From the NCBI GenBank assembly GCA_963575745.1, contig CAUYUJ010008144.1:1-42073 (forward strand): a stretch of 42,073 nt of DNA. The letters run 5' to 3'. The DNA comes from Prorocentrum cordatum (Eukaryota; Sar; Dinophyceae; Prorocentrales; Prorocentraceae). Below the pieces are notes generated by a model. That model searched no databases and was not told the DNA's origin. It saw only the letters and a program-made list of their open reading frames with translations. A program made the position numbers and the translations under genes. Of the stretch, positions 32,051-41,256 are shown one piece after another; position 1 is the first letter of the stretch; each line of letters opens with the position of its first letter.

Positions 32051-35000
32051 AGGTGCCTCAGAGGGCCCGCCTCAGCCCTCCGAGGAAGCGCCTTCAGAGG
32101 CATCCCTTCTCACTTCTCGTCGTACCTCTTCCTTGCTATATCATGTCATTTTTGGCAGCAGCACGAGCAAGCTACCTGGTGTTGGGACACCTGTCATCTT
32201 GCTGTGGGTGTGTTTGTTGCAATGTACATGAGCATGCAGGGGTACCTAAAGATGCGTGCCGACATGCAGCTTTTGGCTCATCGCTCGCGCCGCCTGCCAG
32301 GCCTCGCCATCATGTGGCGCTTTGCTTTCAGCCTGGCCCTCCCCTCGCTCGCTGGAGCACACCCGTCTTCAGGCGGTGCGCCCCAGCATGGAGGTGGGTT
32401 TCTTCTGCAGCACGTCGAACGTGCGTCCCTTTTCTACCTCTACGATGACAGCATCTACAAGTACGATCACTGCACCATCTTGGACCCGATCGTCAACGGC
32501 ACCGCTGCCGCGAGTCCGTGCAGTATTGGCCAGGCACACAGTGGCGGCTTCAGCCCCGCTGCTGTGCCCCGCTATTGCCCTACGGGTCCCACCACTCCCA
32601 TGCGAGATAGGGGCGAACCCGAGGAAGACCCTGCTTTCTGGCACCTGATGATGATCCGCGCCCGGCTCATACCGTGTGCTGCGGCGTGGGCACCAGGTGA
32701 GGATAACCAGGACATGTTCTGGGCATGGCTCGAGGACTGCGTCCCGTACATCCTGGCGACGCTCCATCTGCCACAGTACGATCACCTCTTCCTTGAGGCG
32801 TCCGAGGACACCACCGACGCCCTGCGTCATCGCACCGCGGTCGACATGTGCGAGGACATCTGGCACAGAGCGGGCCCCGACAGGCAGCGCATCAACCGCA
32901 ACCTCACTCGGATCCAGAGCAGCCGCGAGTACGCCACCCGCTATTTCGGCCTCCTTCTGGAGTACCAGGGCGCTCGTGCCACGCTCGTTGGCCCTGAGGC
33001 TTTCATGGCACCTTTGCCGCCATACCTCTCACGGGCCCATGCTCTGCTGCCAAGAGGTCTCCCTCCACCCGACCATGACGCCATGGCGTACCTCGCTGAT
33101 GTTATCCTGCACCAACCGCCAGACATGCTGCCGCTCGTCGAGGCGGAGCTCGCTGCGGCGCCGACGGACGGCACCGATCAGGCCGCAGAAGATCCCGTAT
33201 CATGGCTGCTCCAGCACATCGCGGCCAGCGATATCGGCAATACATCCATGGACTCGTTCCACGCGTCGGAGGATAGCCAGGACGACATCGATATCCAGGA
33301 TCGAGACGGCACGATACCATCAGGCGACTCGGCTCAGCGCGACCGCGACAGTGAGCCTCACTCTGGGCTCGCCCCGTGGCAACGCAGTGCGCCCCACACC
33401 TCAGATCAGGCCGACCCTTCTGCGCGGCCTAACGACGCTGAAGGCGTCACTGCCGCTGATGTGACTAGTCATTCCACTGCCTCGCCAGCTCATGCCAGGC
33501 CGTGCAGTGGCGGCTTCAGCCCCGCTGCACCACTGGCTAGACCTGGACATCCCCAGACCGCAGGAGGTGACAACGTGACTGACTCCAACCCCAGTGCCAT
33601 CGACCACTGGCAGGCCGACATCGACAACGACCCCATCGATGATGAACACCCAGATGCCAGCGGTCCCCACGAGCCCCAGCACAGCTCAGCGGCATCACGA
33701 CATTGTGGCTGCCTCATCTGCCTCCTGGTGGCCACGTACGCCATCGCGATAGCAATGCCGTACAAGGACCAGATCGATGGATACTTGCCGACCCCGAGCC
33801 GAGACCCCAGCTACCGACAACGACGACGACGCCAAGCGACCGCACCAGGCCCATCGGTGTCCACTATATTCCGACGCAAAACGACATACTATGTCACGTC
33901 CACATTGAGGGCCACTCTCAAATGGACCAGCGACAAACTCAGAGATGGTGTCTCGGGCGGAGCCACTGCAGTCGGGAGCGGCTTCGGGGGCGTCCTTAAA
34001 TGGGCCAGCGGCAAGCTAGGGGCCATAGCCACGGGTGGAGTTGTGTGTGGTCTTCTACTCGTCGGTGCCAAACTCCTTGCCCAGGGAGCTGTCGGACACG
34101 TAGGCGCCCGCATATGTGCGCGGGCCCTGGACTCATCCACTGCCCACTGGTGCCTCCGCTGTTGCCAACCGAGCAGGAAGCCGAAGGACGAGGCCACACA
34201 CAAAATGCCGTGCACGCTCGCCGACGAACACGACGACCAGCAGGTGCACGCACTCCGACATCCGCTGCTACAGGAACACTACGCCGCAGCTGTTGCCGCC
34301 GCAGTCGCCGACGTCACCACCGCCACCACCGCCGCCATCGCTGAAGTCACAGCCGCCGTATCGCGAGCCTCGTCTGTCACACCAAGATCGACCAGCCCGA
34401 CGCCACGAGACGGCTCCAAGAACGGCACGACATTCGGTAACCTACCGACCAACGAGGATGCCACAGCACACGGTAGCGACACCGAGCCAAGGGAAACGAG
34501 AGAACGCACCCATGGCAGCCCGTGGTCCATCTTCCGACATGCTGACGCTCGTGGTTCCTCCCCCGACGCGGACACCCAACCACCACGACGGCGGGCGCGC
34601 TATGCATCACCTGACAGGCCCCAGGCGCCTTCAGGCCCTGGTACGCCTTACACTGCCCTCAAGCCACCGACACGCAACTCACGCAACACCATCCAGCGTG
34701 ACCCAGCGGTCCCCGAGCCGCCGAAGAGCATACTTAACGCCCTGTACCAAAACGGCTTCGCGCTAGGGAACAGTGGCGTGTCCACTGAGGACATCAAAGA
34801 CGCTCTACGACTCCACGACCACCCTCGATTCACTCACGACCCAACACTCCAAGTGCTGGGGCCGTGGACGGACATCATGCAGAGGCCACCGAACCGCCTC
34901 ACTTGGGTGCTGGAAGACTCGGGCGGCAACTCGGGCGAGACAATTTTCCCATACCTCACGTGGGACCTCCGTCAACCCACCACCGACGCGCCCACTGTTT

Positions 35001-38000
35001 TCTGGCATGGGACCCGCGGCGACCTTGCGGCCCGTCTTGCTGCCTGTGGAGGGCACCTCTTGCCAGGCCCCCGCCGTGAAACGAAGGGTCGAACTGGCAC
35101 CAACGTTGGCCGCACGTACGTGAGCGTGCACCCTTCGCTGGCCGCGTGGTACGCGATACCGCCCCACCCGCCCTACAGCCTCGAAGACGACACCCTCGCG
35201 TGGGGACCCATCGCACTCTGGATGTGCGAAGCCACCCAACCACCGCGCGGGGAAAACAGGCACAACTACGTGAAAGGGGAGGCTCACGGAGCGCGCCTCA
35301 TTTACCCTCGGGTCCTGAGCCTCCTCATCCGCATGGACTGGTGTGCCCCCACAGAAGCTGCTTCCAGGTGCCGAGCCCTTCCACACGCCTATGGCATGGG
35401 TGACTGCGCGCACGCCCTACACATTGCTGGCTACGATCATCCAGATCTTCGTGAGGCGGCTGAAGCTCACGACCAGGAAGCTAGCACTAGGCGCAGATCA
35501 ACCATCGCGGCAGCATGGCCACCACCGCAGGCGCTATACTCGCCAGAAGCGGCGCGAGCATGGGCCAAACAGCACTACGACACGGAAGCAGCCACCAGGG
35601 ACGACCCTAATCAGCCTCGACCACGCGTCTCGCTCCACATACTCCAGCTGGACCCGAAACCACTCATCGACCTGGTGTACACTGGCTTGCAAGCTGTCCC
35701 CGTGCGGGGGCACCCTGACGCACACGGGTCGCGCCCCAGCGGCTCCAGCCCTGGGGCCGCGTCGGGCCCACCACGCACGCACAAGTCAGGCACAGCCTTA
35801 GCCCACAGTCCAGACCCCTCATCGACGTCATCTGGAGTCGACGAACGCCGTACGCCATCCCTCATCAGCGCGGCCGCCGCCCACGCCCGAGGCCGCGCCC
35901 GTGCGCGACGATCTGCCTCTCGCTCGTCACGACAGAGCGACGGGAACTCCACCTCCGACAACAGCGGCATCGAGACGTGGGAGCACATTGTGACGGAGGA
36001 GGAGCCGACTGCCTACCCCGTCCTCGCCTACCACGTGCGTGATGTGCGGTCCCGTGTCAACGCCCCTGGCATCGAGGTCTGGCTCGACCCGGGTGATCAC
36101 CACGATGGCGCCTACTTACCGTGGGGGACGACAGTCATGGGCTACCGCGTCATTGACCCTACGGTGGACGGGCGTGACGGCTGGGTCATCCTCCATCATG
36201 ATCACGGCGACACCACTACGAAGCTCTGGGCACCGACCCAAGTCCACGTTAAGGGGGACGACTCCTGGCGCACCGTCATGGTACCAGCGGATATGGGGCC
36301 CCAGTGGATCAGGTGCCATGCCGAGGACGCACGCCTCCCCGCCGAGGTTGTCCGCACTACAGGCCAATCCTGGTTTGCTGACGTCTGGCCCTTGTGGGAT
36401 CGCCCGAGACCCCGCCCAGACGACCCAGGCACAAACGAGCATGCGCTACCGCCTTTACCAGGACGCTGGTCTTGCCTACAGTGTCGATTCCAATGCTGCC
36501 AATATTGCGCGGCTCGCCGCAACACACAGCTTGGCACCTCGGGCCAACCAACGTGCCCAGACTGCGGCCGCAGCGGACTGCTTACACTTATGGACTGGTC
36601 CACGGACTACTCGTGCAACAGTTGGACGTGTGCATACAGCACCAATAAGAGGGACTCTGACACATGCTGCCTGTCCAGCAGGTGTCCCCACCCTCCCAGG
36701 CCACACAACCAGCTCGACGTCCGTGCCACAGGGATGCCGCCACACATCCTTGCCCGCCAATTCGGCAACGCGCCAGCCCTCCACGACCTCAAGGAACCCC
36801 CCCGAGCGCCTTCAGGCCCCGGGGGAGAACCTCCACAACCAGGGCAAGTTGGCTACCAGGGCCAATGGTACCTCCCACCACAGCCGCGGCGTGTCCCCAG
36901 GCAGGGATTGCCTGACGGCACAACGCGGCCACCTGGATTCACAGGAACGGGGATGCCCGAAGAACCGTCCCCCGACCAACCGCTTTGGAGGGAAGGCTAT
37001 GTGCTCTTCAGCCCCCATCAGGCCCTCAAGGAGGAACTCACCTTCAACAAGACGGTCCGCCGACCCTTCTCCCTAGCCATTACCAACATGTACAGGGATC
37101 GTGTCACGGTCAGGACCGTCTGCGAGTTGATCGCCGAGCGCAACCACATGACCCGCACCCGCTGGCGAGATGTGGTACTGTACTGGGACGCCGAGGGTGG
37201 TCCTGGGCCTCAAGCTCTCGACTACGATATGCGACTCTGTGACGCCATGGTGAGCCGTGCCACGACCGAAGCTGAGCTAACCACGACCGCAGCAACCGTG
37301 GTAGTTTCTGCCTCTACGGACCAGCGCACCAGCGGGCCATCAACATTACGGCGATCTCAGAGCCGCAGAACATCGACTACACGGAGCATGTGCGACGATA
37401 CTCACCCGTAGGGGGGACCTACCCTGACCACGCCTTCGAGCACGTCTATCGGGGCTGGCAGCGGCCCGACGTGCCCACCATCCTTCCCGACACCCGTCCC
37501 CTCTCGAGAGCCGACTGGCAGCGTCACCAACAGCACCAGCAGCGCATCCAGCAGCGGGACCAACGTGACGCAGGACAGCAGGGCACACCACGCTACCGCT
37601 CCCCTGCGCGAGTCCCGACAGGCGGTAACACGGCCTACGACGGGTTTGCCGCCTACCACCGTGGTCCCATAGGTGCCATGCCTGCGGCTGCTGGAGCAGC
37701 CGCCTCCAGCTACGGCCAAGCCCCCAACGCCAGGGTTCACCCAGCGGCCATCGGCTACTCGCGTGCACCCCTACATGCCCTAAGGGCCACCTCGCCAGTG
37801 CCAGGGTCCACGCGCGCCTGGGGCCTCTACTCAGGCCGACATGAGGGCCCCTCCAGCAACCAGCCTGCAGTGATAACCCCTGCGGCTTCTGCCCAGGGGG
37901 CTGCAACAAACCGTGGCAGGGCTGGGCGCCCCGAAGGATGGCGCGATGCGAACGTGCGCGCTTGGCAACCGCGCCAGCACACGCCCCCGCCAAACGTAGC

Positions 38001-40909
38001 TGCAGCACTGCGCCCTGCCCAAGCCAAACCTGCCCCACCTGTGCGGGAGAGGCAGCCGCTCACCCCGCTCGTCCTCACGCGCATCCAGGCGCATCGCAGC
38101 GCCTCCCCGAGGCACAGCGAGGGAAGCGCCCACCACGTCAGCCCCCGCCCAGACGCGGCCGACCCCGACCAGGCCACAGCCACGGCGGAAGTCGGCACAA
38201 GCGCCTCTCGCCAGCCCAGCCCATCACCCTGCGCGGCGCCGATCCGATCCCCGAGCAGGGCGGATTCTGAGCGCGCTAATGCCCAGGCGACTTCGCCACG
38301 CGACCGTCACACGGGCGGGCGCGTCCCGCGCAGCAGGACCTGCAGCCGCCACAGCTCACGCAAGGCCCCAGGGAGCTCCACGAGCTCGCCGCCTCGCGAG
38401 ACTCAGGCCGATGGCCGACCCCCCGAAGTGTTGCCACGCTTCGGAGCCAGCGTCATCGACCCCAGCCAGGTCGACCTCGAGCCGACGCCGTCCACGGACC
38501 ACGAGCCGCAGCTGCCCACCCGCGTGATCGTCCCCATCGACGAGGCGCCACCCTTCGACCCGTTCAAGAACAAGTACCGTGTCAAGAACCTTGTGGCGGG
38601 TTTTGGCGGGGGCTCACCGCTCTCACCTCAGAGTCGGGGCGGTGCCCCCGCCACCTCGGCTGCTGCCGCGGCAGCTGCGGCCCCGCGGGGAATCAGCCCT
38701 GTCCGCAACGTGGGCCTCACGGCAGCGGGCATGGACGAGGCCCAGCGTCAGGCCTCCAATCGTGCTGCTGGAGCCGTTCCACCAGATGCTGCTCATCAAG
38801 ACACTGACGGGGCGGGCGTGTCACCGCAGGAGGGACCAGCGGTGGCGCGTGCGCAGTGCATGCGCGTGCGTTGTGCCGCCGCCGCGCCTGGCCGCCGCCG
38901 CTGTCTCGTTTTTGTCTTTGTGTTCGGCAGGATGGATCGAGGAGTCGCCTCCCTCTCCCACTGCTGCCGTCTCACTTCTCCTCCCCTCGTCCCCTATAGT
39001 ACAGGAGTGAGGAGGAATTTTCGCGACATTTTTACTAATATGTATGAACCCCCCCTGGCGCAGTGCCGACCGTGTCCCGCCTATATGGATGGCCTGACGG
39101 CGGCTTCAGCCCCGATCAAGCTAGCCCATAGTAACGCCATGAGCTCCTACTGTGGCCAAGCCTCCTACTGGGGCGAGGGCCAAGCTGACCTTCACCGTGC
39201 GGGGCGCGCAAACCCCAGTTCCACCGATGTAGACGGGCCAGGTCGCTCCATACACCTCGTCAGCCTTAACATCACCAGTCTCTCAGCGAACTGGCCAACC
39301 ATCACCGCCCTTGGTGTCGACCACAACGCCGCTGTCATAGCACTGCAGGAGACCCGACATGCCAAGCCGACTAGGCAAGCCATCGCTACCAGCGCCGCCA
39401 ATCCTCTCCACGGAGGATACCACGCCAGTCTTGGGCCTGACCTTGATCTGGCGCGAGCCCAGCGCAGAGCTGCCCGCGGAGGCACTGATCACACCGTTGT
39501 GGGCAGCACTGGCGCCTCGGGAGGGGTCGCCATCCTCTCTAAGGATGCCATCGTCGACTCCACTGTCGACGACAATGCGCCCTGTATCGCCGCCCTCAAG
39601 GCCAAGAAAAGATGGCATGAGGTCTTTCTCCCACTCTGCACTCAACCCCGCCGTAGGCGGCGACGAAATAACCATGGGCCCGCGGGGATCTACATAGCGA
39701 GCCTTTACGGGATTGCTGGAGGAGACAGCACAGCTCTCTTTCGGCTCGCTGACTGTGCCGCCGCTAGGGTCGGCTCAGCCCCCTACTTCATCTGCATGGA
39801 CGCCAACACGAACATCGACGACAATCCACACCTTCTGCACATGTTGCAGCACGGATGGTCCAACGTTGCTGAGGGCACACCAGACCACACCATGCACACC
39901 TATGGCAATATCCCTGATTGGGACCGCGTCCCCAAGTGCCCCCGCACTTCGCGCATCGATTATATCATTGCCAACCAGGCGGCGCGATCCCTTGTCACCG
40001 ACTTCTGCTACCTTCGCGACTTGCCTGCGAAGTCACACGTTGGCCTGCAGGTCACGCTTGACCTCAGTCGCCTCGACCATACGGCCCGACGTCTTCTTGC
40101 CCCTACGCCCTACCCGCCCGACGATGGAGTTCATGAGGGGCACGAGCTGCAAGCACTTGGGACCCTCATCGCTGGGCGTTACCAGGACCGCATGGAGCAG
40201 GCCGACGCACGAGACGACGTGGAGCGCATGTTCACCCTGGCTAACGAGGCCAGTCATGAGTACCATCTCACCCGTCTACGCGATCTGCCACCTCCACCGC
40301 CCCACCACCCCAAAAAGAAGCCCCCCACCATGCACGGGCTCACGCCTACGTTCGAGGATCGACCGGTTGTCCCCCGCGCGTTCCCCACCTACGGAGCTTC
40401 CACGATCCACATGAACCGACTGCGCAAGCTCCATCGGCAACTCTGCGAGCTCCGTTTCATCGGACAGCACCACCATCTAGATTGTCGTGCTATCCCGCCG
40501 TACCTCGCGCAGCGCATCGACTGCACGTGGGCCGCGGCCCGCCTCTTATGCCACAAGCTGCGCCCCACGGTTCTCCTGGAATTCCCCGAGGCCTGGGCCC
40601 CAGACGAGCCAGTGCCGCACGGGGAGCACCTTGACGTTTTGATCCAACATCTCGACTTAGAGCTGGCGCGACGCGCGAACCGTGCCAAGGCGGAACGCAT
40701 CAGCATATGGGCCGAGGGCGTCCGTGAGCCAAGCGGGCGAAAGGCGGCCATATACGCACGAGCGGCTGATAGCTCGCCCACGGCGTATCTCCGCACACCT
40801 ACCACTCCTGACGATACGCAATTCCACTGCGACACCAACGCCTTCAAACCTGACGAAGCTTGCACGGACGACAGCGACGCTGACACCGAAGCTGGCGGCT
40901 TCAGCCCCG
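31169..40909 (+). repeat. five dispersed copies of a 16-nt hairpin-like sequence
   Basis: Exact GGCGGCTTCAGCCCCG is at 31169-31184, 32543-32558, 33509-33524, 39099-39114 and 40894-40909, all on the element's sense strand. GGCT and AGCC flank a TC loop. Four copies are read as Gly-Gly-Phe-Ser-Pro. The copy at 39099 is read in another phase as Ala-Ala-Ser-Ala-Pro. A look-alike with a different stem, GCGCCTTCAGGCCC, is at about 34626 and 36806. Confidence 0.85.
32222..37411 (+). CDS. giant second ORF of LINE-like element, ART/PARP-like and Zn-finger parts
   Basis: The frame opens at a GTG (32204); the first ATG is 32222, giving about 1729 residues. Features (numbered from 32204): a hydrophobic N-terminal segment (MWRFAFSLALPSLAGA, about 38-53); two GGFSPAA motifs; a hydrophobic segment CLICLLVATYAIAIAM (about 505-520); another, GGVVCGLLLVGAKLLA (about 612); and an Ala-rich helix near 690. 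Then come FWHGTRGDLAARL (about 932) and GRTYVSVHPSLAAWYA (about 970), which resemble the His and Tyr signatures of ADP-ribosyltransferase/PARP folds. Finally there is a Cys-rich block (CLQC...CCQYC...CPDC...C, about 1420-1500), likely zinc-binding. The last 45 codons look like out-of-frame translation: from about 37276 the next frame is more protein-like. Apart from these resemblances the protein is unknown. A membrane-associated, enzymatic ORF is not typical of LINEs. Confidence 0.55.
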   Translation: MYMSMQGYLKMRADMQLLAHRSRRLPGLAIMWRFAFSLALPSLAGAHPSSGGAPQHGGGFLLQHVERASLFYLYDDSIYKYDHCTILDPIVNGTAAASPCSIGQAHSGGFSPAAVPRYCPTGPTTPMRDRGEPEEDPAFWHLMMIRARLIPCAAAWAPGEDNQDMFWAWLEDCVPYILATLHLPQYDHLFLEASEDTTDALRHRTAVDMCEDIWHRAGPDRQRINRNLTRIQSSREYATRYFGLLLEYQGARATLVGPEAFMAPLPPYLSRAHALLPRGLPPPDHDAMAYLADVILHQPPDMLPLVEAELAAAPTDGTDQAAEDPVSWLLQHIAASDIGNTSMDSFHASEDSQDDIDIQDRDGTIPSGDSAQRDRDSEPHSGLAPWQRSAPHTSDQADPSARPNDAEGVTAADVTSHSTASPAHARPCSGGFSPAAPLARPGHPQTAGGDNVTDSNPSAIDHWQADIDNDPIDDEHPDASGPHEPQHSSAASRHCGCLICLLVATYAIAIAMPYKDQIDGYLPTPSRDPSYRQRRRRQATAPGPSVSTIFRRKTTYYVTSTLRATLKWTSDKLRDGVSGGATAVGSGFGGVLKWASGKLGAIATGGVVCGLLLVGAKLLAQGAVGHVGARICARALDSSTAHWCLRCCQPSRKPKDEATHKMPCTLADEHDDQQVHALRHPLLQEHYAAAVAAAVADVTTATTAAIAEVTAAVSRASSVTPRSTSPTPRDGSKNGTTFGNLPTNEDATAHGSDTEPRETRERTHGSPWSIFRHADARGSSPDADTQPPRRRARYASPDRPQAPSGPGTPYTALKPPTRNSRNTIQRDPAVPEPPKSILNALYQNGFALGNSGVSTEDIKDALRLHDHPRFTHDPTLQVLGPWTDIMQRPPNRLTWVLEDSGGNSGETIFPYLTWDLRQPTTDAPTVFWHGTRGDLAARLAACGGHLLPGPRRETKGRTGTNVGRTYVSVHPSLAAWYAIPPHPPYSLEDDTLAWGPIALWMCEATQPPRGENRHNYVKGEAHGARLIYPRVLSLLIRMDWCAPTEAASRCRALPHAYGMGDCAHALHIAGYDHPDLREAAEAHDQEASTRRRSTIAAAWPPPQALYSPEAARAWAKQHYDTEAATRDDPNQPRPRVSLHILQLDPKPLIDLVYTGLQAVPVRGHPDAHGSRPSGSSPGAASGPPRTHKSGTALAHSPDPSSTSSGVDERRTPSLISAAAAHARGRARARRSASRSSRQSDGNSTSDNSGIETWEHIVTEEEPTAYPVLAYHVRDVRSRVNAPGIEVWLDPGDHHDGAYLPWGTTVMGYRVIDPTVDGRDGWVILHHDHGDTTTKLWAPTQVHVKGDDSWRTVMVPADMGPQWIRCHAEDARLPAEVVRTTGQSWFADVWPLWDRPRPRPDDPGTNEHALPPLPGRWSCLQCRFQCCQYCAARRNTQLGTSGQPTCPDCGRSGLLTLMDWSTDYSCNSWTCAYSTNKRDSDTCCLSSRCPHPPRPHNQLDVRATGMPPHILARQFGNAPALHDLKEPPRAPSGPGGEPPQPGQVGYQGQWYLPPQPRRVPRQGLPDGTTRPPGFTGTGMPEEPSPDQPLWREGYVLFSPHQALKEELTFNKTVRRPFSLAITNMYRDRVTVRTVCELIAERNHMTRTRWRDVVLYWDAEGGPGPQALDYDMRLCDAMVSRATTEAELTTTAATVVVSASTDQRTSGPSTLRRSQSRRTSTTRSMCDDTHP

Positions 40910-41256
40910 GCGACGGTAGTTCGCCCGACACGGACAGCGACGAAGACCACACCCGTGAACCCCCACCTGCGCAAGTCCCCGACATCCTCCCTGCCAACGC
41001 CATTGTTGCTAACATCAAGGACATGCTGAAGCTCATGGTCGACACCTGGGAGCCCATCTTGGGCAGGTACCGCGCACGTGCGGGACATGATGCCGAAGCC
41101 ATGCCGACGTGGGCCGACTTCTACGACGAGTACCGACAGGAGCTGCCTACGCCATCACCCAGCTACCCCTTTCCACCTCACCGACGACCAACTCATCCAC
41201 TTCATTCGCACCCGTTCACCGAGACGCGCGGGGGGTCTGGACGGTTGGACTACTAA
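37276..41256 (+). CDS. APE-type endonuclease ORF of LINE-like element
   Basis: The frame is open after a TGA at 37273-37275 and overlaps the end of the previous ORF in the -1 phase. Its first residues (SFCLYGPAHQRAINITAISE) look like real protein, but there is no early ATG: 37390 is GTG, and in-frame ATGs are at 37678 and 39040. Residues up to about 38800 are Pro/Ala/Arg-rich. An apurinic-type endonuclease follows: SLNITSLS (about 39265), ALQETR (39340-39357), ICMDANTN (about 39790), SRIDYIIAN (about 39949) and KSHVGLQVTL (about 40030). This is the enzyme that nicks target DNA for target-primed reverse transcription. The 38820-39040 stretch is Cys/Arg/Pro-rich and looks non-coding, so the enzyme may start at ATG 39040. 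After about 41160 the frame turns nonsensical and the RT continues one base out of phase. Confidence 0.78.
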   Translation, partial: ANHDRSNRGSFCLYGPAHQRAINITAISEPQNIDYTEHVRRYSPVGGTYPDHAFEHVYRGWQRPDVPTILPDTRPLSRADWQRHQQHQQRIQQRDQRDAGQQGTPRYRSPARVPTGGNTAYDGFAAYHRGPIGAMPAAAGAAASSYGQAPNARVHPAAIGYSRAPLHALRATSPVPGSTRAWGLYSGRHEGPSSNQPAVITPAASAQGAATNRGRAGRPEGWRDANVRAWQPRQHTPPPNVAAALRPAQAKPAPPVRERQPLTPLVLTRIQAHRSASPRHSEGSAHHVSPRPDAADPDQATATAEVGTSASRQPSPSPCAAPIRSPSRADSERANAQATSPRDRHTGGRVPRSRTCSRHSSRKAPGSSTSSPPRETQADGRPPEVLPRFGASVIDPSQVDLEPTPSTDHEPQLPTRVIVPIDEAPPFDPFKNKYRVKNLVAGFGGGSPLSPQSRGGAPATSAAAAAAAAPRGISPVRNVGLTAAGMDEAQRQASNRAAGAVPPDAAHQDTDGAGVSPQEGPAVARAQCMRVRCAAAAPGRRRCLVFVFVFGRMDRGVASLSHCCRLTSPPLVPYSTGVRRNFRDIFTNMYEPPLAQCRPCPAYMDGLTAASAPIKLAHSNAMSSYCGQASYWGEGQADLHRAGRANPSSTDVDGPGRSIHLVSLNITSLSANWPTITALGVDHNAAVIALQETRHAKPTRQAIATSAANPLHGGYHASLGPDLDLARAQRRAARGGTDHTVVGSTGASGGVAILSKDAIVDSTVDDNAPCIAALKAKKRWHEVFLPLCTQPRRRRRRNNHGPAGIYIASLYGIAGGDSTALFRLADCAAARVGSAPYFICMDANTNIDDNPHLLHMLQHGWSNVAEGTPDHTMHTYGNIPDWDRVPKCPRTSRIDYIIANQAARSLVTDFCYLRDLPAKSHVGLQVTLDLSRLDHTARRLLAPTPYPPDDGVHEGHELQALGTLIAGRYQDRMEQADARDDVERMFTLANEASHEYHLTRLRDLPPPPPHHPKKKPPTMHGLTPTFEDRPVVPRAFPTYGASTIHMNRLRKLHRQLCELRFIGQHHHLDCRAIPPYLAQRIDCTWAAARLLCHKLRPTVLLEFPEAWAPDEPVPHGEHLDVLIQHLDLELARRANRAKAERISIWAEGVREPSGRKAAIYARAADSSPTAYLRTPTTPDDTQFHCDTNAFKPDEACTDDSDADTEAGGFSPGDGSSPDTDSDEDHTREPPPAQVPDILPANAIVANIKDMLKLMVDTWEPILGRYRARAGHDAEAMPTWADFYDEYRQELPTPSPSYPFPPHRRPTHPLHSHPFTETRGGSGRLDY

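Noticed and set aside
32265-32276. ttttggctca, resembling the 3' part of the dinoflagellate spliced leader
   Set aside because: Only ten bases match, without the ccgtagcca upstream part, and it lies inside an ORF. It is compatible with chance.
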